A stretch of 64,000 nucleotides of DNA from Welwitschia mirabilis (lineage: Eukaryota > Gnetophyta > Gnetopsida > Welwitschiales). Under the pieces are notes generated by a model. The model saw only the letters and a program-made list of their open reading frames with translations. It was not told the origin of the DNA and did no database searches. Numbering within the stretch: the stretch's first letter is position 1; the number at the start of each line of letters is the position of its first letter. Below, one piece after another: positions 12,090 to 24,371 of this stretch. The stretch covers positions 186,506,740 to 186,570,739 of the forward strand of contig JBOZIK010000001.1 in the NCBI GenBank assembly GCA_051453625.1, in the 5' to 3' direction. Made by a program: the position numbers and the translations under genes.

Positions 12090-12350
12090 AATAGTTTTAA
12101 ACTTATTAAATTATTTAAAGGTTAGGAGCATGCAACAATTCATTTATAATAAATGATTTGTCATTTGATGTGCTTAGCATAATATCTCTAATGGATTCAA
12201 CTTTTAAGCTATATTCTACACCAAATCCAACTTCTTAATTAATCACTTTTGAATATGACATAAATATATCCCTTTAATACATCATATGTCTTGGACATCC
12301 ACTATTAAAATTCCATTCTCCATTATTTTCTAGAAAACAAACTTGTTCAT
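12090..12350 (-). pseudogene. copia protease remnant
   Basis: On the minus strand a 'W.F.SGC.RHM' motif lies just after gag, which is the position and shape of the copia aspartic protease (W.lDSGcs.HMt). The catalytic aspartate reads N here. It is followed by a segment ending 'ELLHAPN', matching the usual '..VLyvPnl' end of the domain. The corresponding motif in the second internal copy (about 15545-15575) keeps the aspartate ('FDSRC'). Nothing resembling integrase follows. Confidence 0.65.
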
Positions 12351-12519
12351 TAGTTTTCAACTTCAAATCATTCTTATTTTTATGGCATTTAAACTTTAAT
12401 TCATCCATTAGGAATTCTATAGTTACAAGGTTCATGTCATTTTTCTTCTCTTATTTACCTTATGAATTTTCTTCACTAATGAGTTCGTGATTTACTTTTA
12501 CTTCATCATAGATTCTTTT

Positions 12520-13250
12520 CCTAAAATTCTTGGTAAGATGACCAACTTTTGTATAATAATAACATGTATTAGCTTTCTTAGTATTGCCTCTTAATCTTTC
12601 AAACCTTCTTTTATTTCCTCCTAAAGAAACTTTGTTTTCTTAATTTTGCTATTAATAAATAACATTAAGAGAGATGGTGTTATTTTATAACTCATAGGAT
12701 TTCAAGATATATTCATATTGAATGAGCCTTCCATTTAATTCTTTCAATGACATAATAATTAAATTATGTATGTTACTTAATATAATGCATGTATTAACGA
12801 ATGCTGGTGTGAGGGATGTCAACAACTTCAAGAAAACGTCATTAGAAGAGATGTTATAATCAGTAGCATGTAACATTTTTAGAACATCTCTTATTCTCAT
12901 GATATATTATTTTATAGCTTCAACTTTCATTCTTATATTCTCATACTCAGCCTTCAAATTTTGGAGTTTTATCTCTTGGATCTTTTGATGTACAAAATAG
13001 ACCTCATCCAAGCTTTTCCACAACTTATTCCCACTTGTATAGGATGTGAATGCTTTATTTCTTCTCCATTAAAGGTATTGTCTATTGCTAATATAAATTT
13101 TGCATCATTTATTTGATGCTATTATTATTTAGCCTTTTTACTTGAATTAGTTATAGGCATAAGATTTTAATATCATTTAGGAAGTAAGTTCACAGTTCAT
13201 TAAGATGCATTGGCATCTTAATTTTTCATGTATCAAAATGGTCCTTTTTG
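12520..13250 (-). pseudogene. copia Gag (UBN2-type) with CCHC knuckle
   Basis: On the minus strand an upstream 'LW..L...Y' segment is followed by a readable stretch at 12685-12900 with the pattern '..LL.SL...F......I......LKELNGRL', typical of copia Gag of the UBN2/Retrotran_gag_2 type. About 110 bases further on, at 12520-12575, is a zinc-knuckle remnant with the spacing C-x2-C-x4-H-x4-C. Its second and third cysteines are replaced (Y and F), while the histidine and first cysteine remain. Gag would form the virus-like particle and bind RNA. Several stops interrupt it. Confidence 0.75.
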
Positions 13251-13555
13251 ATTATAGGAACATTGTTAGTATGCCTTATGGATAATTGTTACCCTATTTT
13301 AACAAAAAGGCTTCTATGTATTCTTTCTTTTAATTTATCTTTTTTTTTTAAATTTTTAAGATAACTTCATTTTCAAAATCCTCTTCTAAGTTTTTTATGA
13401 CTTCATTAATAGGCTATTTTTCAAACTTTTAGATTTCTTCAAGGTTTCCATTCTTGAAACTTCTTGAATAGGGTTTGTTAAACTTTTCTAGTTTTAATAA
13501 TTTTTTTCTCCTTTAATTTATTTGCTATTTCATAACTATTTTTTTTTTGTATTTT

Positions 13556-13568
13556 GCCTTTGGTACTA
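13556..13568 (-). promoter_or_regulatory. primer-binding site, decayed (tRNA-iMet type)
   Basis: The minus-strand TAGTACCAAAGGC lies three bases inside the LTR. It is a degraded form of TGGTATCAGAGC, the complement of the initiator methionine tRNA 3' end that primes many copia elements. The intact version is found beside the right-hand LTR at 28099-28110. Confidence 0.65.
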
Positions 13569-13571
13569 AAA

Positions 13572-14901
13572 TGTAATATGTAGCAAGTGCAAAATACCAT
13601 AGTATCTAAAAATTTACAATGAAAACTAATGTGAATAATAGTAAATAATTGAATTAGATTTAATAGGAAATAAAATTTTTAATCAATGAAATAATTCTAA
13701 TTTTACAATAGTAAACAACCACATAGACATCTTTCTCTAAGCCACATAGGCTCTAGTTTAGCCACATAGGTAACTTCATTTTAGCCAAATAGATTCTAGT
13801 TTATTCACTAAGGCTCTTAGCCTCACAGGATCTAGTTTAGCCACATACGAAACTTATTTTTAGCCACACAAGATTTGGTTTAGCTACTAATACTTTTACA
13901 TCCACTTAAGAATATTTTGTTAACCACACAAGCTCTTATATCCACTTAGGATTTCTTACTTGTCACACATGCTCTTACATCTACTTAGGATTTATTCTTG
14001 GCCACATCGACTCTTTTATTCAATTAGGATTTCTTGTTGATAATACAGGCTCTTACATTAGGAGCTATTCCTCTTGCTATTGGTTCCTCTTATTCTCCTT
14101 TAGTTCTTCTTTCCTTTCTCATGTTTTTTAGTGCTTTTGAAAGAATGATTTCTTACCATGATAAAATTCTTTAAAGGGTGTCTTTTCAAGAGATACATCT
14201 CTTAATTTAAAGAACTATCTTTTAATTTAGTTTTAAGGGGTCATTTTATTTTTTAAAATTTTTTAAAAAATTTATACTAATTTTTGACCACAAAAAGCAA
14301 ACAAACTGTACATTCTTAATCTACCCTTCATGCCCACTCAAATAAGACCTTAATTGTTTAATTTTAGATAGCTAATTAGTTAAGAATTACCTAATTTAAT
14401 TAATAAAACTTGGAATTTTAAAATTATGATTTCAAATGGATGAAATAAATGATTCACTTATGCTATGATATTATTTTCATCATATTTGAATCCCATTTGT
14501 GCCTTTAAAATCAAGTCAGTTATATAGGTAGTTTTGGAAATAATGAGATGGTTTTAGTAGGAAACTACCTAATTTAATTATGTAAATACATTAGTTTAAT
14601 GTTCTCTTCAATATAATACAAATGATGAAAAATTCATGTTAATTTGACCATTAGCTAATGAATTAGTTAATTAAGCATCAGTTAAGACTTAGCTAATGAT
14701 CTTTATGAAATATTGATCATATACAAAATTTGATTTCATAGATATTTTTCTTATACTTTAAGCATCATGAAAATGTATTTGGATAATAAGTTTGGCAATG
14801 GCAAGTGAGGTTTCCAATGGAGAGGATATAAGTACATATGTTGCTTACATGGTAAATGATGGAAGTGATATGAAGTAACTAAATTGTCACAAGAAGGTAC
14901 A
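13572..14901 (-). mobile_element. copia C1, middle LTR shared by two elements
   Basis: This LTR has a primer-binding-like site on its left (13556-13568) and a polypurine tract on its right (complement of 'tttttccctct', 14906-14916). It therefore serves as the 5' LTR of the internal region to the left and the 3' LTR of the internal region to the right. That is the signature of a tandem array with a shared LTR, as produced by unequal recombination between LTRs. On the minus strand it starts TGTACC. Minisatellite units lie at 13715-14070. Confidence 0.85.
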
Positions 14902-16856
14902 ATAGTTTTTCCCTCTAACAGTTTAATCATAGATGATAAAAAAGTAATTCATAAACTAATTAATGATGGAATGTTGAATTGATCAAACAGAAAATGAAAA
15001 TGAAAGTCCATATTTTTAAGGTTAAATGGAATTAACTACCACAATTTTTAAGTATGTGGTGATGCCATACATTATAAATTAGAATAGATTTACATTAAGG
15101 TTTCTCCCTCTTAATTGAAATATCAAGTCTTTAATTCATGTGTTGAGTTGAAAGGTGATTCAATATTTTATGCCAAATTCAAAACTCATGTTCTTGGGAT
15201 ATTAGACATTATCTAGCTAACCCCTTATCCATTACACCTTTGTATAAATTATTGGTTGTTGTTATATTTTAATAGTATTTTCATTCATTATGATTATTAA
15301 AATCCATATTTTAACATTATAAAAAATCCATTCTTCTTGAATTGTCCTAAAATTATTTAATTATATTCAAGATTATGAAGATGTAACACTTCATCCATAA
15401 TAAATGCTTTGTTATTTGATGTACTTAGCTTAATATCTCTAATACCTTCAACATTTAAGCTATATTCTCCACTAGATTGAACTTCCCCATTAATCACATT
15501 TGAATATGATAAAGATATATCCCTTTAATTTGTCTTATTTCTTATACATCTACTATCAAAACTCCATTTTTAATTATTTTCTAGAAGATAGACTTGTTCA
15601 TTATTTTTCAACTTCACATCACTTTTATTTTTAGAATAATCTTTCTTATGATATGTAAGTTTTAATCCATCCATTGAGAATTCTATATCCATAAAGTTCA
15701 TGTCCTTTTTCTTCTCTTGTTCACCTTTTAAATTTTCTTTACTATTATGAGTTCATAATTCACTTTTTACTTCATCATAAATTCTTTGCCTATATTACTT
15801 AATAACATGATTAGATCTTCTACAATAATAACATGTTTTGGCTTTTTTATTATTGCATCTTCCTCTTCCAACATTGTTTGATTAATTGTCTTGAAAGGGA
15901 GTTTGGATGTTAGCTTTACCACCCCTATCAGCATTTCCTCTTTCTCTTACATAGCATCTTGGTTTTTTAAACCTTCTTCCATTTCCTCTTAATAAAGAAA
16001 ATTAATTATATTAATTTTATTACTAATGTACAACATCATAAGAGATAGTATTATTTAATATCTCACGGAATTTCAAGGTACATTTAGATTGAATAATCCT
16101 TCTAGTCAATTATTCTATAAATAAAATATTGAATCAAGTGTTAACTTAAAATAATGGATGTATTTCTAAAGTTTTGGATTAGGATTCTTAACATTTTTAA
16201 GGTAATGTCATTAGAAAAAAAATTTATGGCTAGTAGCATGAAACTTTTTTTCACATCTCTTATTCTCATGACATATTATCTTACACCTTTATTTTCTTTT
16301 ATTCATATGTTCTCATAGTCAGCCCTTAAATTTTGAATTTTTATTCCTTAAACCTTTTAAACCTAAGGTAGATCTTGTCCAAGCCTTCACACAAATTCTT
16401 CCCTCTTGTATAGAATATAAGATGCCTTGCTCTTCTTCATTAAACATAATATATATTTTTGACATAAATTTTTTATTATTTATTTTATGTTGTTATTGGT
16501 CAACCCTTTTATTTGGATTAATCATAGACACATGATTGTTAATATCATTTTGGGATAAGTCCACAATCTAAGAGACTTGATGTGCATTAACATCCTAATT
16601 TTTCATATGTCAAAGTGATCCTTCTTGGTCATGAAAACATTATTAGTATGGTTCATAACTACTTCTTCTTCCTCTTTTGATATGAAGTCTTCTAAATTAT
16701 TGCCTCATTCATTAGCTTCTTTTTGCTTAATTTTTTAGATCAACTTATTTTTTAAAATTCTCTTCTAATTTTTTGATGACATCATGAATCATTTATTTCT
16801 TAAACTTCAAGATTTCTTCAAACTTTTTATTCTTAGATCTTCTTCAATAGGTCTTA
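14902..16856 (-). mobile_element. C1 internal region, copy 2, left segment
   Basis: It is collinear with 11653-13500. On the minus strand it carries gag (about 15790-16600), a zinc knuckle at about 15785-15840 with both first cysteines and the histidine preserved ('CYYC....H') but a stop just before the last one, and a protease motif 'FDSRC' at about 15545-15575. It is interrupted at 16857 by the G1 gypsy element and resumes at 28014. Like copy 1 it has no integrase, RT or RNase H. Confidence 0.8.
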
Positions 16857-16861
16857 TTAAC

Positions 16862-18024
16862 TATGACAATGCATATTTGTACTTCAAAATCCAATACTTT
16901 AAATATTACATTTGATTTGAAACACCTGAAAAGCTGATAACATATTTGCACATAATACACATTTACATAGTGGAATCAACCCAAATGCCATACACTTAGA
17001 GAAGACTTCTAATAGAGAATTTAAAAAATCGATCTCAAAAAGAGAAGAAGAATATATTTATGAATTTTTCTTTATAAGAAATGAAATGAAACAATGCAAT
17101 AATAAATATGGAATGAAACAAAATGGAATGAAGTTAAATGCAATGCAATGTAGAATGAATGCAAACCTAATGCAAATAATTAACTAAGTTTTCAATCTAT
17201 TATTACCTAGATTGGTGCTTATAACCTATGTCAACTACAAATTCATGTTAGTTTCATTGTAATTAAGATAAGTTAGAATGAAAAGAAGAAAACGTATATG
17301 AAAAGAATGCCAATTTAATTAATAAATTTATTAATCAAATTGAAGTACATCCACTTACATGCAATAACTCCTCAATGGAGGATTCATAGCCCAACATCAT
17401 GGTAGTCCTTCTCACAAGTAGGATGGATCTCCTTGTTCCCAAGAATCTTTAATCATCATAAAAATTTGGATGTTAAAAAAGATATGGAATGAGGCCTAAA
17501 GTGGTCTATTTAATCTAGAATTGATGGTTTAGGGTTGTTAAGGAATGTAAACTAAAGAGGCACAATTAGATTTACCCATTTTATAACAAATGGGTTAGTT
17601 TTTTAAGTAGTGTTATTTGTTATCTAGTTCATTGTCTGCATAATGTAATGGATGATACTCCAAATTGCCAATTACCACTCTACATGTATCAATCCTCTAC
17701 CCTCTGCTAACTATTATTCATTTTGAATTATTCAAATGATGATATGGATGATTATTGAAACATGTCAAATAGCCTCTGCTCCTATGCTAGTTGTCATCCT
17801 TCTAAAATCATCTAGACAATTTTGTGGATGACTAGTTTTTCTTTCTTAAATTTATTTTATCATCATCCTTTAGTTTACCATCATAAAAAATAGTACTTAT
17901 GTTGGAAATTAATGTATTTCATGACTTGCATGAAAGCTTTGAATAATTTCCTTAAAATCCTATTAACAGATCTAAAAATTGTACTCCATAAATTTATTAA
18001 ATAGGTTAATTTGGCTTCATAACA
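16862..18024 (-). repeat. G1 3' LTR
   Basis: It matches 26852-28013 over its length and the reversed copy at 227-1325. On the minus strand it begins TGTTATGAAG after the purine-rich 'ggtagagggata' and ends '..gtcata', where the 5' LTR ends '..acaaca'. The TATA region near 17500-17510 is eroded. Confidence 0.85.
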
Positions 18025-20380
18025 TATCCCTCTACCTATCATTTATCAATCCCTAACAAAGTATTTGAATAAAAATTCATAATTCAAATTGGAAAAATAA
18101 GTAAGGTAAAAAAATAGACTTAAAGAATTTATATATCATTAGATTTAAGTTTTAAGTGCAAAATGCCAAATACATCAAATCCACTAAAAAGCACAAGTAA
18201 AATAGATATATACTATCAAAATTTACCTTAACAATCATTGCATATATTTATGTCAAATGAAGGCCTAAGTTCTAAGTTGAAAAATTTTAGCACATAAATC
18301 ATGTAATATACATGTCTACACTCTAGTAGATGTGGAAGGCATCTCGACTTGCATAAATCATGAATAGAAGGAAAAGAAATTGGTCTAGATATGAAAAATA
18401 ACTCTATATATGAATTTGAGTTGGCCATGAACTAGATCCTATAAAAATAGATTTTTTAGCATTAAAAGTTATAAAATAGAGTAATAGCTCATGATTATAA
18501 GGTTAAATGGTAAGAGAGGCCATGAAAAAAAAATACTATTAAGAAAAGTATCAAAAGGAGGAGCATCAATGCCAACATGCTGAAGGATGGTCAAGGTGGA
18601 GGTCAATTTGATTTAGATTATAATAGTCAAGTGATGAAAAAGTGTAACAAGTAGATTATAAAATGAAATCCTAATCACTATATTGAAAAAAGTGAGAAAA
18701 ATAACTTTGAGAAGATAAACCAACAAGCTAAGATACAATTTGAGAAGATAAACCAACAAGCTAAGATACAATAAAAAGGAAACTAAATAACATAGGACAT
18801 GGAGAAGANNNNNNNNNNNNNNNNNNNNNNNNNNNNNNNNNNNNNNNNNNNNNNNNNNNNNNNNNNNNNNNNNNNNNNNNNNNNNNNNNNNNNNNNNNNN
18901 NNNNNNNNNNNNNNNNNNNNNNNNNNNNNNNNNNNNNNNNNNNNNNNNNNNNNNNNNNNNNNNNNNNNNNNNNNNNNNNNNNNNNNNNNNNNNNNNNNNN
19001 NNNNNNNNNNNNNNNNNNNNNNNNNNNNNNNNNNNNNNNNNNNNNNNNNNNNNNNNNNNNNNNNNNNNNNNNNNNNNNNNNNNNNNNNNNNNNNNNNNNN
19101 NNNNNNNNNNNNNNNNNNNNNNNNNNNNNNNNNNNNNNNNNNNNNNNNNNNNNNNNNNNNNNNNNNNNNNNNNNNNNNNNNNNNNNNNNNNNNNNNNNNN
19201 NNNNNNNNNNNNNNNNNNNNNNNNNNNNNNNNNNNNNNNNNNNNNNNNNNNNNNNNNNNNNNNNNNNNNNNNNNNNNNNNNNNNNNNNNNNNNNNNNNNN
19301 NNNNNNNNNNNNNNNNNNNNNNNNNNNNNNNNNNNNNNNNNNNNNNNNNNNNNNNNNNNNNNNNNNNNNNNNNNNNNNNNGAAGATAAACTACTTATCCT
19401 AAATTTTAACCTATAAAACTCCTTAATAAAAATCATAAAGCTATGTGATGTAGAAATGCATGATTTAATGTAAAACACCATGGAGCACCATTTGAAAGGA
19501 TAGTAATGATGATAATCTCTAAGGATTGTTCTGCAAGGTATCAAATCATGTTTATACTATAATTCAATCCCTCCTCAGCTGTGACAGCCATTATTCTTTG
19601 ATTAGATATCATCTAATAATTAATATATTCATATGCTTACAAAGTTCTTGACTCAGAGTGATGAAAGTCTTATAGGCAATGGGGTTTTGCAAAATACTAT
19701 TAATTCTGATGATAGGAGTGTAATCACTACTAAGAGAATAAGGACCTACAAGCTAAATCTAGATCATGATTAACTAATCCTCTGATGGAGTTTCNNNNNN
19801 NNNNCACAGCTACCATATGGTATTGACAAAGGTACCTCTCAATAAAATTTGCCCTAGTACGTCCATGGTATTACATCATGATATAACTTCATGAGGTTGG
19901 TTCTTTTTTTTTTCTTTTTTTTAAATTTTTTCTCTTACTTTTCATTTTGGTTTTTCTTTTTTATTGACTTAAATTCCCATTTTTGGAACAATTGATTAAG
20001 CATTGGAATGATGAAGTAATAAAGTATATGGCTAAAAACAAACATTAGATTAACATAATTGATACTTTACAATAAAATAAATAAAGATATTCATTGTATA
20101 CATTTAAATATCTTAATATTAGCTAAATCCAGTCTTTACTACTTAAAAATGAAAAGTAAAAAACTACTTAGTTATGATAACACATATGAAAATCAAACAT
20201 AAATTAAGTTAAAGATTATCAACTAGTATGATAACTTAAACTAAGGAATAAGGCTAAGAAAGAATTTTAGTAGATGAAAAAGGGGGAGATCCTCCTGTTT
20301 ACAAAGTAAACCTTCCTATTTACTTAATTCTATCATGTTTGAGGTATAATAATAATCATCTAAAGATATATAAAGTTTTA
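18025..20380 (-). other. G1 region between integrase and 3' LTR
   Basis: About 2.4 kb follow integrase on the minus strand, partly hidden by a 572-N gap. I see no envelope-like or extra RNase H domain. A block at about 19640-19870 aligns with the post-integrase region of the G2 element at about 38780-38950. The end next to the LTR has a polypurine tract (complement of 'tatccctctacc', 18025-18036). An exact 33-bp tandem repeat lies at 18706-18771. Confidence 0.6.
18706..18771. repeat. 33-bp tandem repeat, two perfect units
   Basis: Two identical 33-base units starting 'tttgagaagataaacc' occur at 18706-18738 and 18739-18771. The sequence right after the following gap (19381) starts 'gaagataaac', part of the same unit, so the gap may hide more units. 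Confidence 0.9.
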
Positions 20381-20389
20381 ACCTTTGTC

Positions 20390-21480
20390 CATTTACTTTT
20401 TGGATTTCTTGAGTCTAAAGGTTAGAGATCTCAATGGAGCCATTGGAATGTATTCTTTTTACATGATAAGAACAAAACCATTTAGAGGTTAACTTGTTAT
20501 GAAAAACATGTACTTAACTATTATACATAATCATGAATTGACTTACTTTAAAGGATTTATGAAGAATCTTTTTGTTATGATGAAATTTGGCCTAGGATTT
20601 ATGGATGAATTATTTATGAATAACACTCATTATTTTTTCATTAAGGTAGTGAAGTTGTTCTAAACAATAATGAACATTCTCATCATGATTCAACACATTA
20701 AATTGATGAATAATATGATAAGTGTTGTACTCAACATCAATAGGCAGAACATAAATTTTTCTGTATACAAGTTGATAAAGGGGAAAATCCAAGTGAATTA
20801 TGCAAAGTAGTATGATAAGTCCATAGCAAATTGTTAAGTTTAAAGTCCAAGATTTCTTATTTTTGAAAATAAATTTTTAGAGTAGCTTGTTAATCTCTCA
20901 ATTAGCATTCTCAGCTTAACCATGTATTTGAGGGTGATAGGGATTTTTAATTTAATGTTTAATTCCTATAGGAAGGAGTAGTTTTCTAAGAACATTATTA
21001 ATGAAGTGGGTATATTAATCACTAATTAATATTTTAATAAAGGCAAAATTATAAAAGATATTAGGTTGCAGAAAGGAGCACATGAATTTAGTGTTATTAC
21101 TCGAGTAGAAATTGCTTCAATTCATTTCATAACATAGTCTACTACTACTAAGATGTAATTATTATTGTAAAAAGATGTTTTAACTGGATCTATAAAGTCT
21201 ATACCCTAATAATCAAAAGGTTCAATTCAAGGATAGGTTATAAGAATTCATCATGAGAATTAGTTAGGATTATAAAATGTTTACATGCACTACATCTTCA
21301 TACACTATCAAAAGAGCCTTTGAAAAGAGTAGAATAATAGAATCCAACATGAAGGATTTGATGGCTAGTTTTTGTTCATTTAAATGACCTCCACACATAC
21401 CACTATGGTAATGAGAAATAATGCCAAGTTTTTCCCACTTTAATACACACTTACACATGATTTTATCTTTACATCATTAA
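20390..21480 (-). pseudogene. G1 integrase
   Basis: On the minus strand a zinc-binding/linker remnant 'HYHSGMCGGH' is readable at about 21370-21410, where gypsy integrases have 'chs..yGGH'. Next comes a core segment with 'DYVMKWIEAISTR' near 21120. The region at 20610-20792 shows 'YQLVYRKIYVLPIDVEY', matching the Athila/Tat signature 'Y.lVYGKaChLPVE.E'. A C-terminal part near 20390-20470 resembles '..SNGsIEI......VNGQRLK'. Integrase inserts the cDNA into the genome. Stops and frame changes make this copy inactive. Confidence 0.85.
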
Positions 21481-21689
21481 TAGAGATGTAGGTTATTCCA
21501 TTTAGAATTCCCTATTCTATGGTATTAAATATTTTTGTTGATTAGAAGTCCAATTTTAAAAGGTTTTAAAAGTGATAAGATAGTTCACAATATTATCATA
21601 CTAAGGAGTGGGATGTTGAGAAGATATAACATATAAATAATGGATGTAAAACATATCTTCATTAGGGAAAAAAGACCTTAATAGGAAGA

Positions 21690-22190
21690 CTATAAGAGAA
21701 ATGTAAAGGTTTCATTTCTTGAGAGATTCTTGAGAGGTGATCAGTAATACAAGTATGTTTACCTTCTTTTTCTATGATGGTTAAGTTGAATTCTTACATG
21801 AAAAGCATCCCTCAAATAACTATAGCACTTAAATCCTTTTAAATCATAATATAACAAATGGCTACATGATCAATGTAGATATTTGTATAAAAGCCAAGAA
21901 CATAATCTATTAGTCTACTAAGGAAAAAGACAATAGCAAGCATTTCCTTTTCAGTGGTGGTATAGTTTAATTGAGATCTTAAAAGGGTTTTACTAATATA
22001 AGTAATAAATTTAAGTTCCTTTTTATGTTTTAATCCTAAAACCTCTCTTTACAATAATGTTTCTAGCATTACACACTATCTCGAAATCTATGGTTTACTT
22101 AACTCCTCCTATAATGTATTCAGAAGTGATTTTTTCCTTGAGATTTTTTTAAAGGCATTTTGACAATCTTTACTCTAATCAAATATGACA
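21690..22190 (-). pseudogene. G1 RNase H
   Basis: On the minus strand, between RT and integrase, a degraded segment resembles the gypsy RNase H pattern: '..YYISKTLLRSQLNYTTTEKEMLAIVF' at about 21920-22010, then 'L.DHVAICY'. The conserved 'TEKEmLAivf' block, which includes a catalytic glutamate, is readable. The domain would remove the RNA template during reverse transcription. Confidence 0.75.
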
Positions 22191-22199
22191 TATTTTCTA

Positions 22200-23060
22200 A
22201 GAAGGGAATGAAGGCATTTGTAAATCTTGGAATAGTCCTTAATGAATCTTCTATAGAATCTAGCATTACCAGGAAAGGATCTTCCTTACTTAGCATTAGT
22301 TATAGGAGAGAGGCTCTTAATTATGTATCTCTTGAAAGGATTCATTCTAATACCATTACATGAAATTTGATAACCAAGTACAATCCCATCTCTCATAAAG
22401 AAATGACTTTTCTCACAACTATGATGAATGCCACTCTCTGACAATGTTTAAGGATGTTTTCTTAATCTCTCTATGGCTTATTCAAAAGAGTCATCAAAGA
22501 TAGAAAAATAATCCCTAAAGATCTTAATAGAATCGTCAATTATGTCTAACAGAATACCCATTATGGCTCTTTGAAAGGTTTCCATAGTATTATATAAGTC
22601 AAAGTGTATTCGTCTAAAGGCAAAAATACCAAAAGGGGAGGTAAAATTTGTCTTAATTTATCTTCATTGACAATGCACACTTGGTTGTAACCACTATATC
22701 TATTAAGGAAGTAATAGTAAGCATCGCCTTGGATCCTATTAAGAACTTGACCAACAAAAGGAAAGGAGAAATAATTTTTCTTGGTTACATCATTGAGTTT
22801 CCTAAAATTAATGTGTACACATCACTTTCCTTCCTTTTAGGTATTATAATAAGAGTACTAACCCACTCATTATCGAAAATGTTATAAATGATACCTATGT
22901 CCATAAGTTTAATGATTTTATCCTTGATTAATTTTTTGACGCTAGGATTATGTATTTTTTGGGGTTTTCTAATGGATTTAACGTTTACTATATGTAAATT
23001 TTTGTTGAATAATATGAGGATAAATAGCACTAAGATCTTTATGGGTCTAAGAAAAAACTT
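22200..23060 (-). pseudogene. G1 reverse transcriptase
   Basis: The best preserved part is 22785-23030 on the minus strand, with 'VKKLIKDKIIKLMDIGIIY' followed by 'NEWVSTL.IIPK'. This is the N-terminal gypsy RT motif (v.kei.KLLdaGiIypisds.WVSPv.vvpKk). Downstream are 'NRYSGYNQV' (about 22690) and a segment at about 22500-22530 where the catalytic F/YMDD reads 'FRDY'. A 'GIVLGYQIS' segment (about 22360-22390) matches the 'GivLGH.iS' block. The changed catalytic box and the stops show that it is dead. Confidence 0.88.
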
Positions 23061-23549
23061 CCATTTTTAAGTAAGAAAGTGAATCAAGGCTTTTTCTTGA
23101 TAAGGATGAAATTGAAAGCTAATGATCAATGGCTTATTAGGTTCATTATTCAAGAAAATTTATTTCAAATCCTTCAATAAGTCTTTAAGTTAAAGATCAT
23201 TTTCATCCTTTATAGTTATAGAACACCCATTTTTATGTAAAATATTTTCAATGAATCTTTCATGTTGGATATTATGATCAAGTATGGATTTAAAGTCCTC
23301 ATGAAAATCATTATTAAAAGAGTACTTTAATAAGTCTTAATTAATATTACAAGGATTAGAGAAGTTTAAAGATTTAAAAATAATAGAATATTTTTCCTAA
23401 TCATTTAACATGGTAGAGTCATCTAAGGAAATGAGTCTTTCTTCTAAAGGAGGATGTTAAACTAACATAGAGGATCTACCGTTTATTATATGTCTAATTC
23501 ATGCCTCATGTTCTTCTCAGTGGCATCAAATATTCCAAACTAAACATTT

Positions 23550-23880
23550 TATTACCTATAAGACACTCCATCATCCCTATGTAAGTATCAATAACACAAT
23601 AGACTATTGTATAAAAGGCTCTTTCTAAAAGTAGAGAGTGTCCTCCATTATGCTCAACCTCAATGATGACCACATCTATAGGGTATAAAGCATACTTAAT
23701 TTAAATCATTATGCCTTTGGTCATTCCTATATATTTCTTTATTATTTCATCAGCTAATTCCAACAATATTCTAATAGGTTTCATCCTCTCTTCTAATTCA
23801 AACTTTCTACAAATGTTCAAAGAGAAATTTCTATGCTTGCTCCTATGTATATTAAGGATTTATTGATTTTATTATTTTCC
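23550..23880 (-). pseudogene. G1 aspartic protease
   Basis: On the minus strand a segment 'YPIDVVIIE.EH' followed by a degraded 'LGRAF' and 'vIDT' is readable at about 23560-23690. It aligns residue by residue with the plus-strand G2 protease near 35010-35130. The upstream catalytic D-S/T-G part is eroded. The acidic linker 'EDDVEILD' that precedes protease in both families is seen at about 24610-24640. Confidence 0.7.
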
Positions 23881-24371
23881 TTCAAAAAAATACAAATTAT
23901 GGCTACCCCTAGGTCTTTAAACTTAGGAAACTTTTGGGAACCAAGTTGGAAAGATATTAAGTAATGAACACTTTACTTAGGATTATTCTCTTTTATTTTC
24001 TTCTTACTAAGTCCTTCCAAATTTTATTGTACTTGGTATTGTCTTAAATGGTCTTCNNNNNNNNNNNNNNNNNNNNNNNNNNNNNNNNNNNNNNNNNNNN
24101 NNNNNNNNNNNNNNNNNNNNNNNNNNNNNNNNNNNNNNNNNNNNNNNNNNNNNNNNCTTCTTACTAAGTCCTTCCAAATTTTATTGTACTTTTTATTTCC
24201 GTTAGGTATCTTTTAAAAGAGTAGGTTAATACTGACATCATTAATAATTACCTTTAAGTACTCATCATAAGTTGGATTGGTATTTAATAAATCCATTCAT
24301 GTGGTATTTGTATTCTCTTGATGTTGGTTTTTATTATTATATTTAGAGTTGAGAGTAGGAGGAAAGTTTGA

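Larger units (their letters stand above)
11653..13571 (-). mobile_element. C1 copia internal region, copy 1 (gag-protease only)
   Basis: This is the internal region between the left and middle C1 LTRs, only about 1.9 kb long. On the minus strand it runs from a primer-binding-like site (13556-13568) through gag, a CCHC knuckle and a protease remnant to a polypurine tract at about 11653-11668. No integrase, RT or RNase H motif is visible, whereas a complete copia internal region is about 4-5 kb. It resembles the short gag-only LTR elements described in plants as TR-GAGs. That comparison is from family knowledge and was not tested by search. Confidence 0.75.

Noticed and set aside
18783-19544. 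Long open frames on both strands across 18809-19380
   Set aside because: They consist almost entirely of N. The real sequence on either side gives no domain, so these are gap artefacts.
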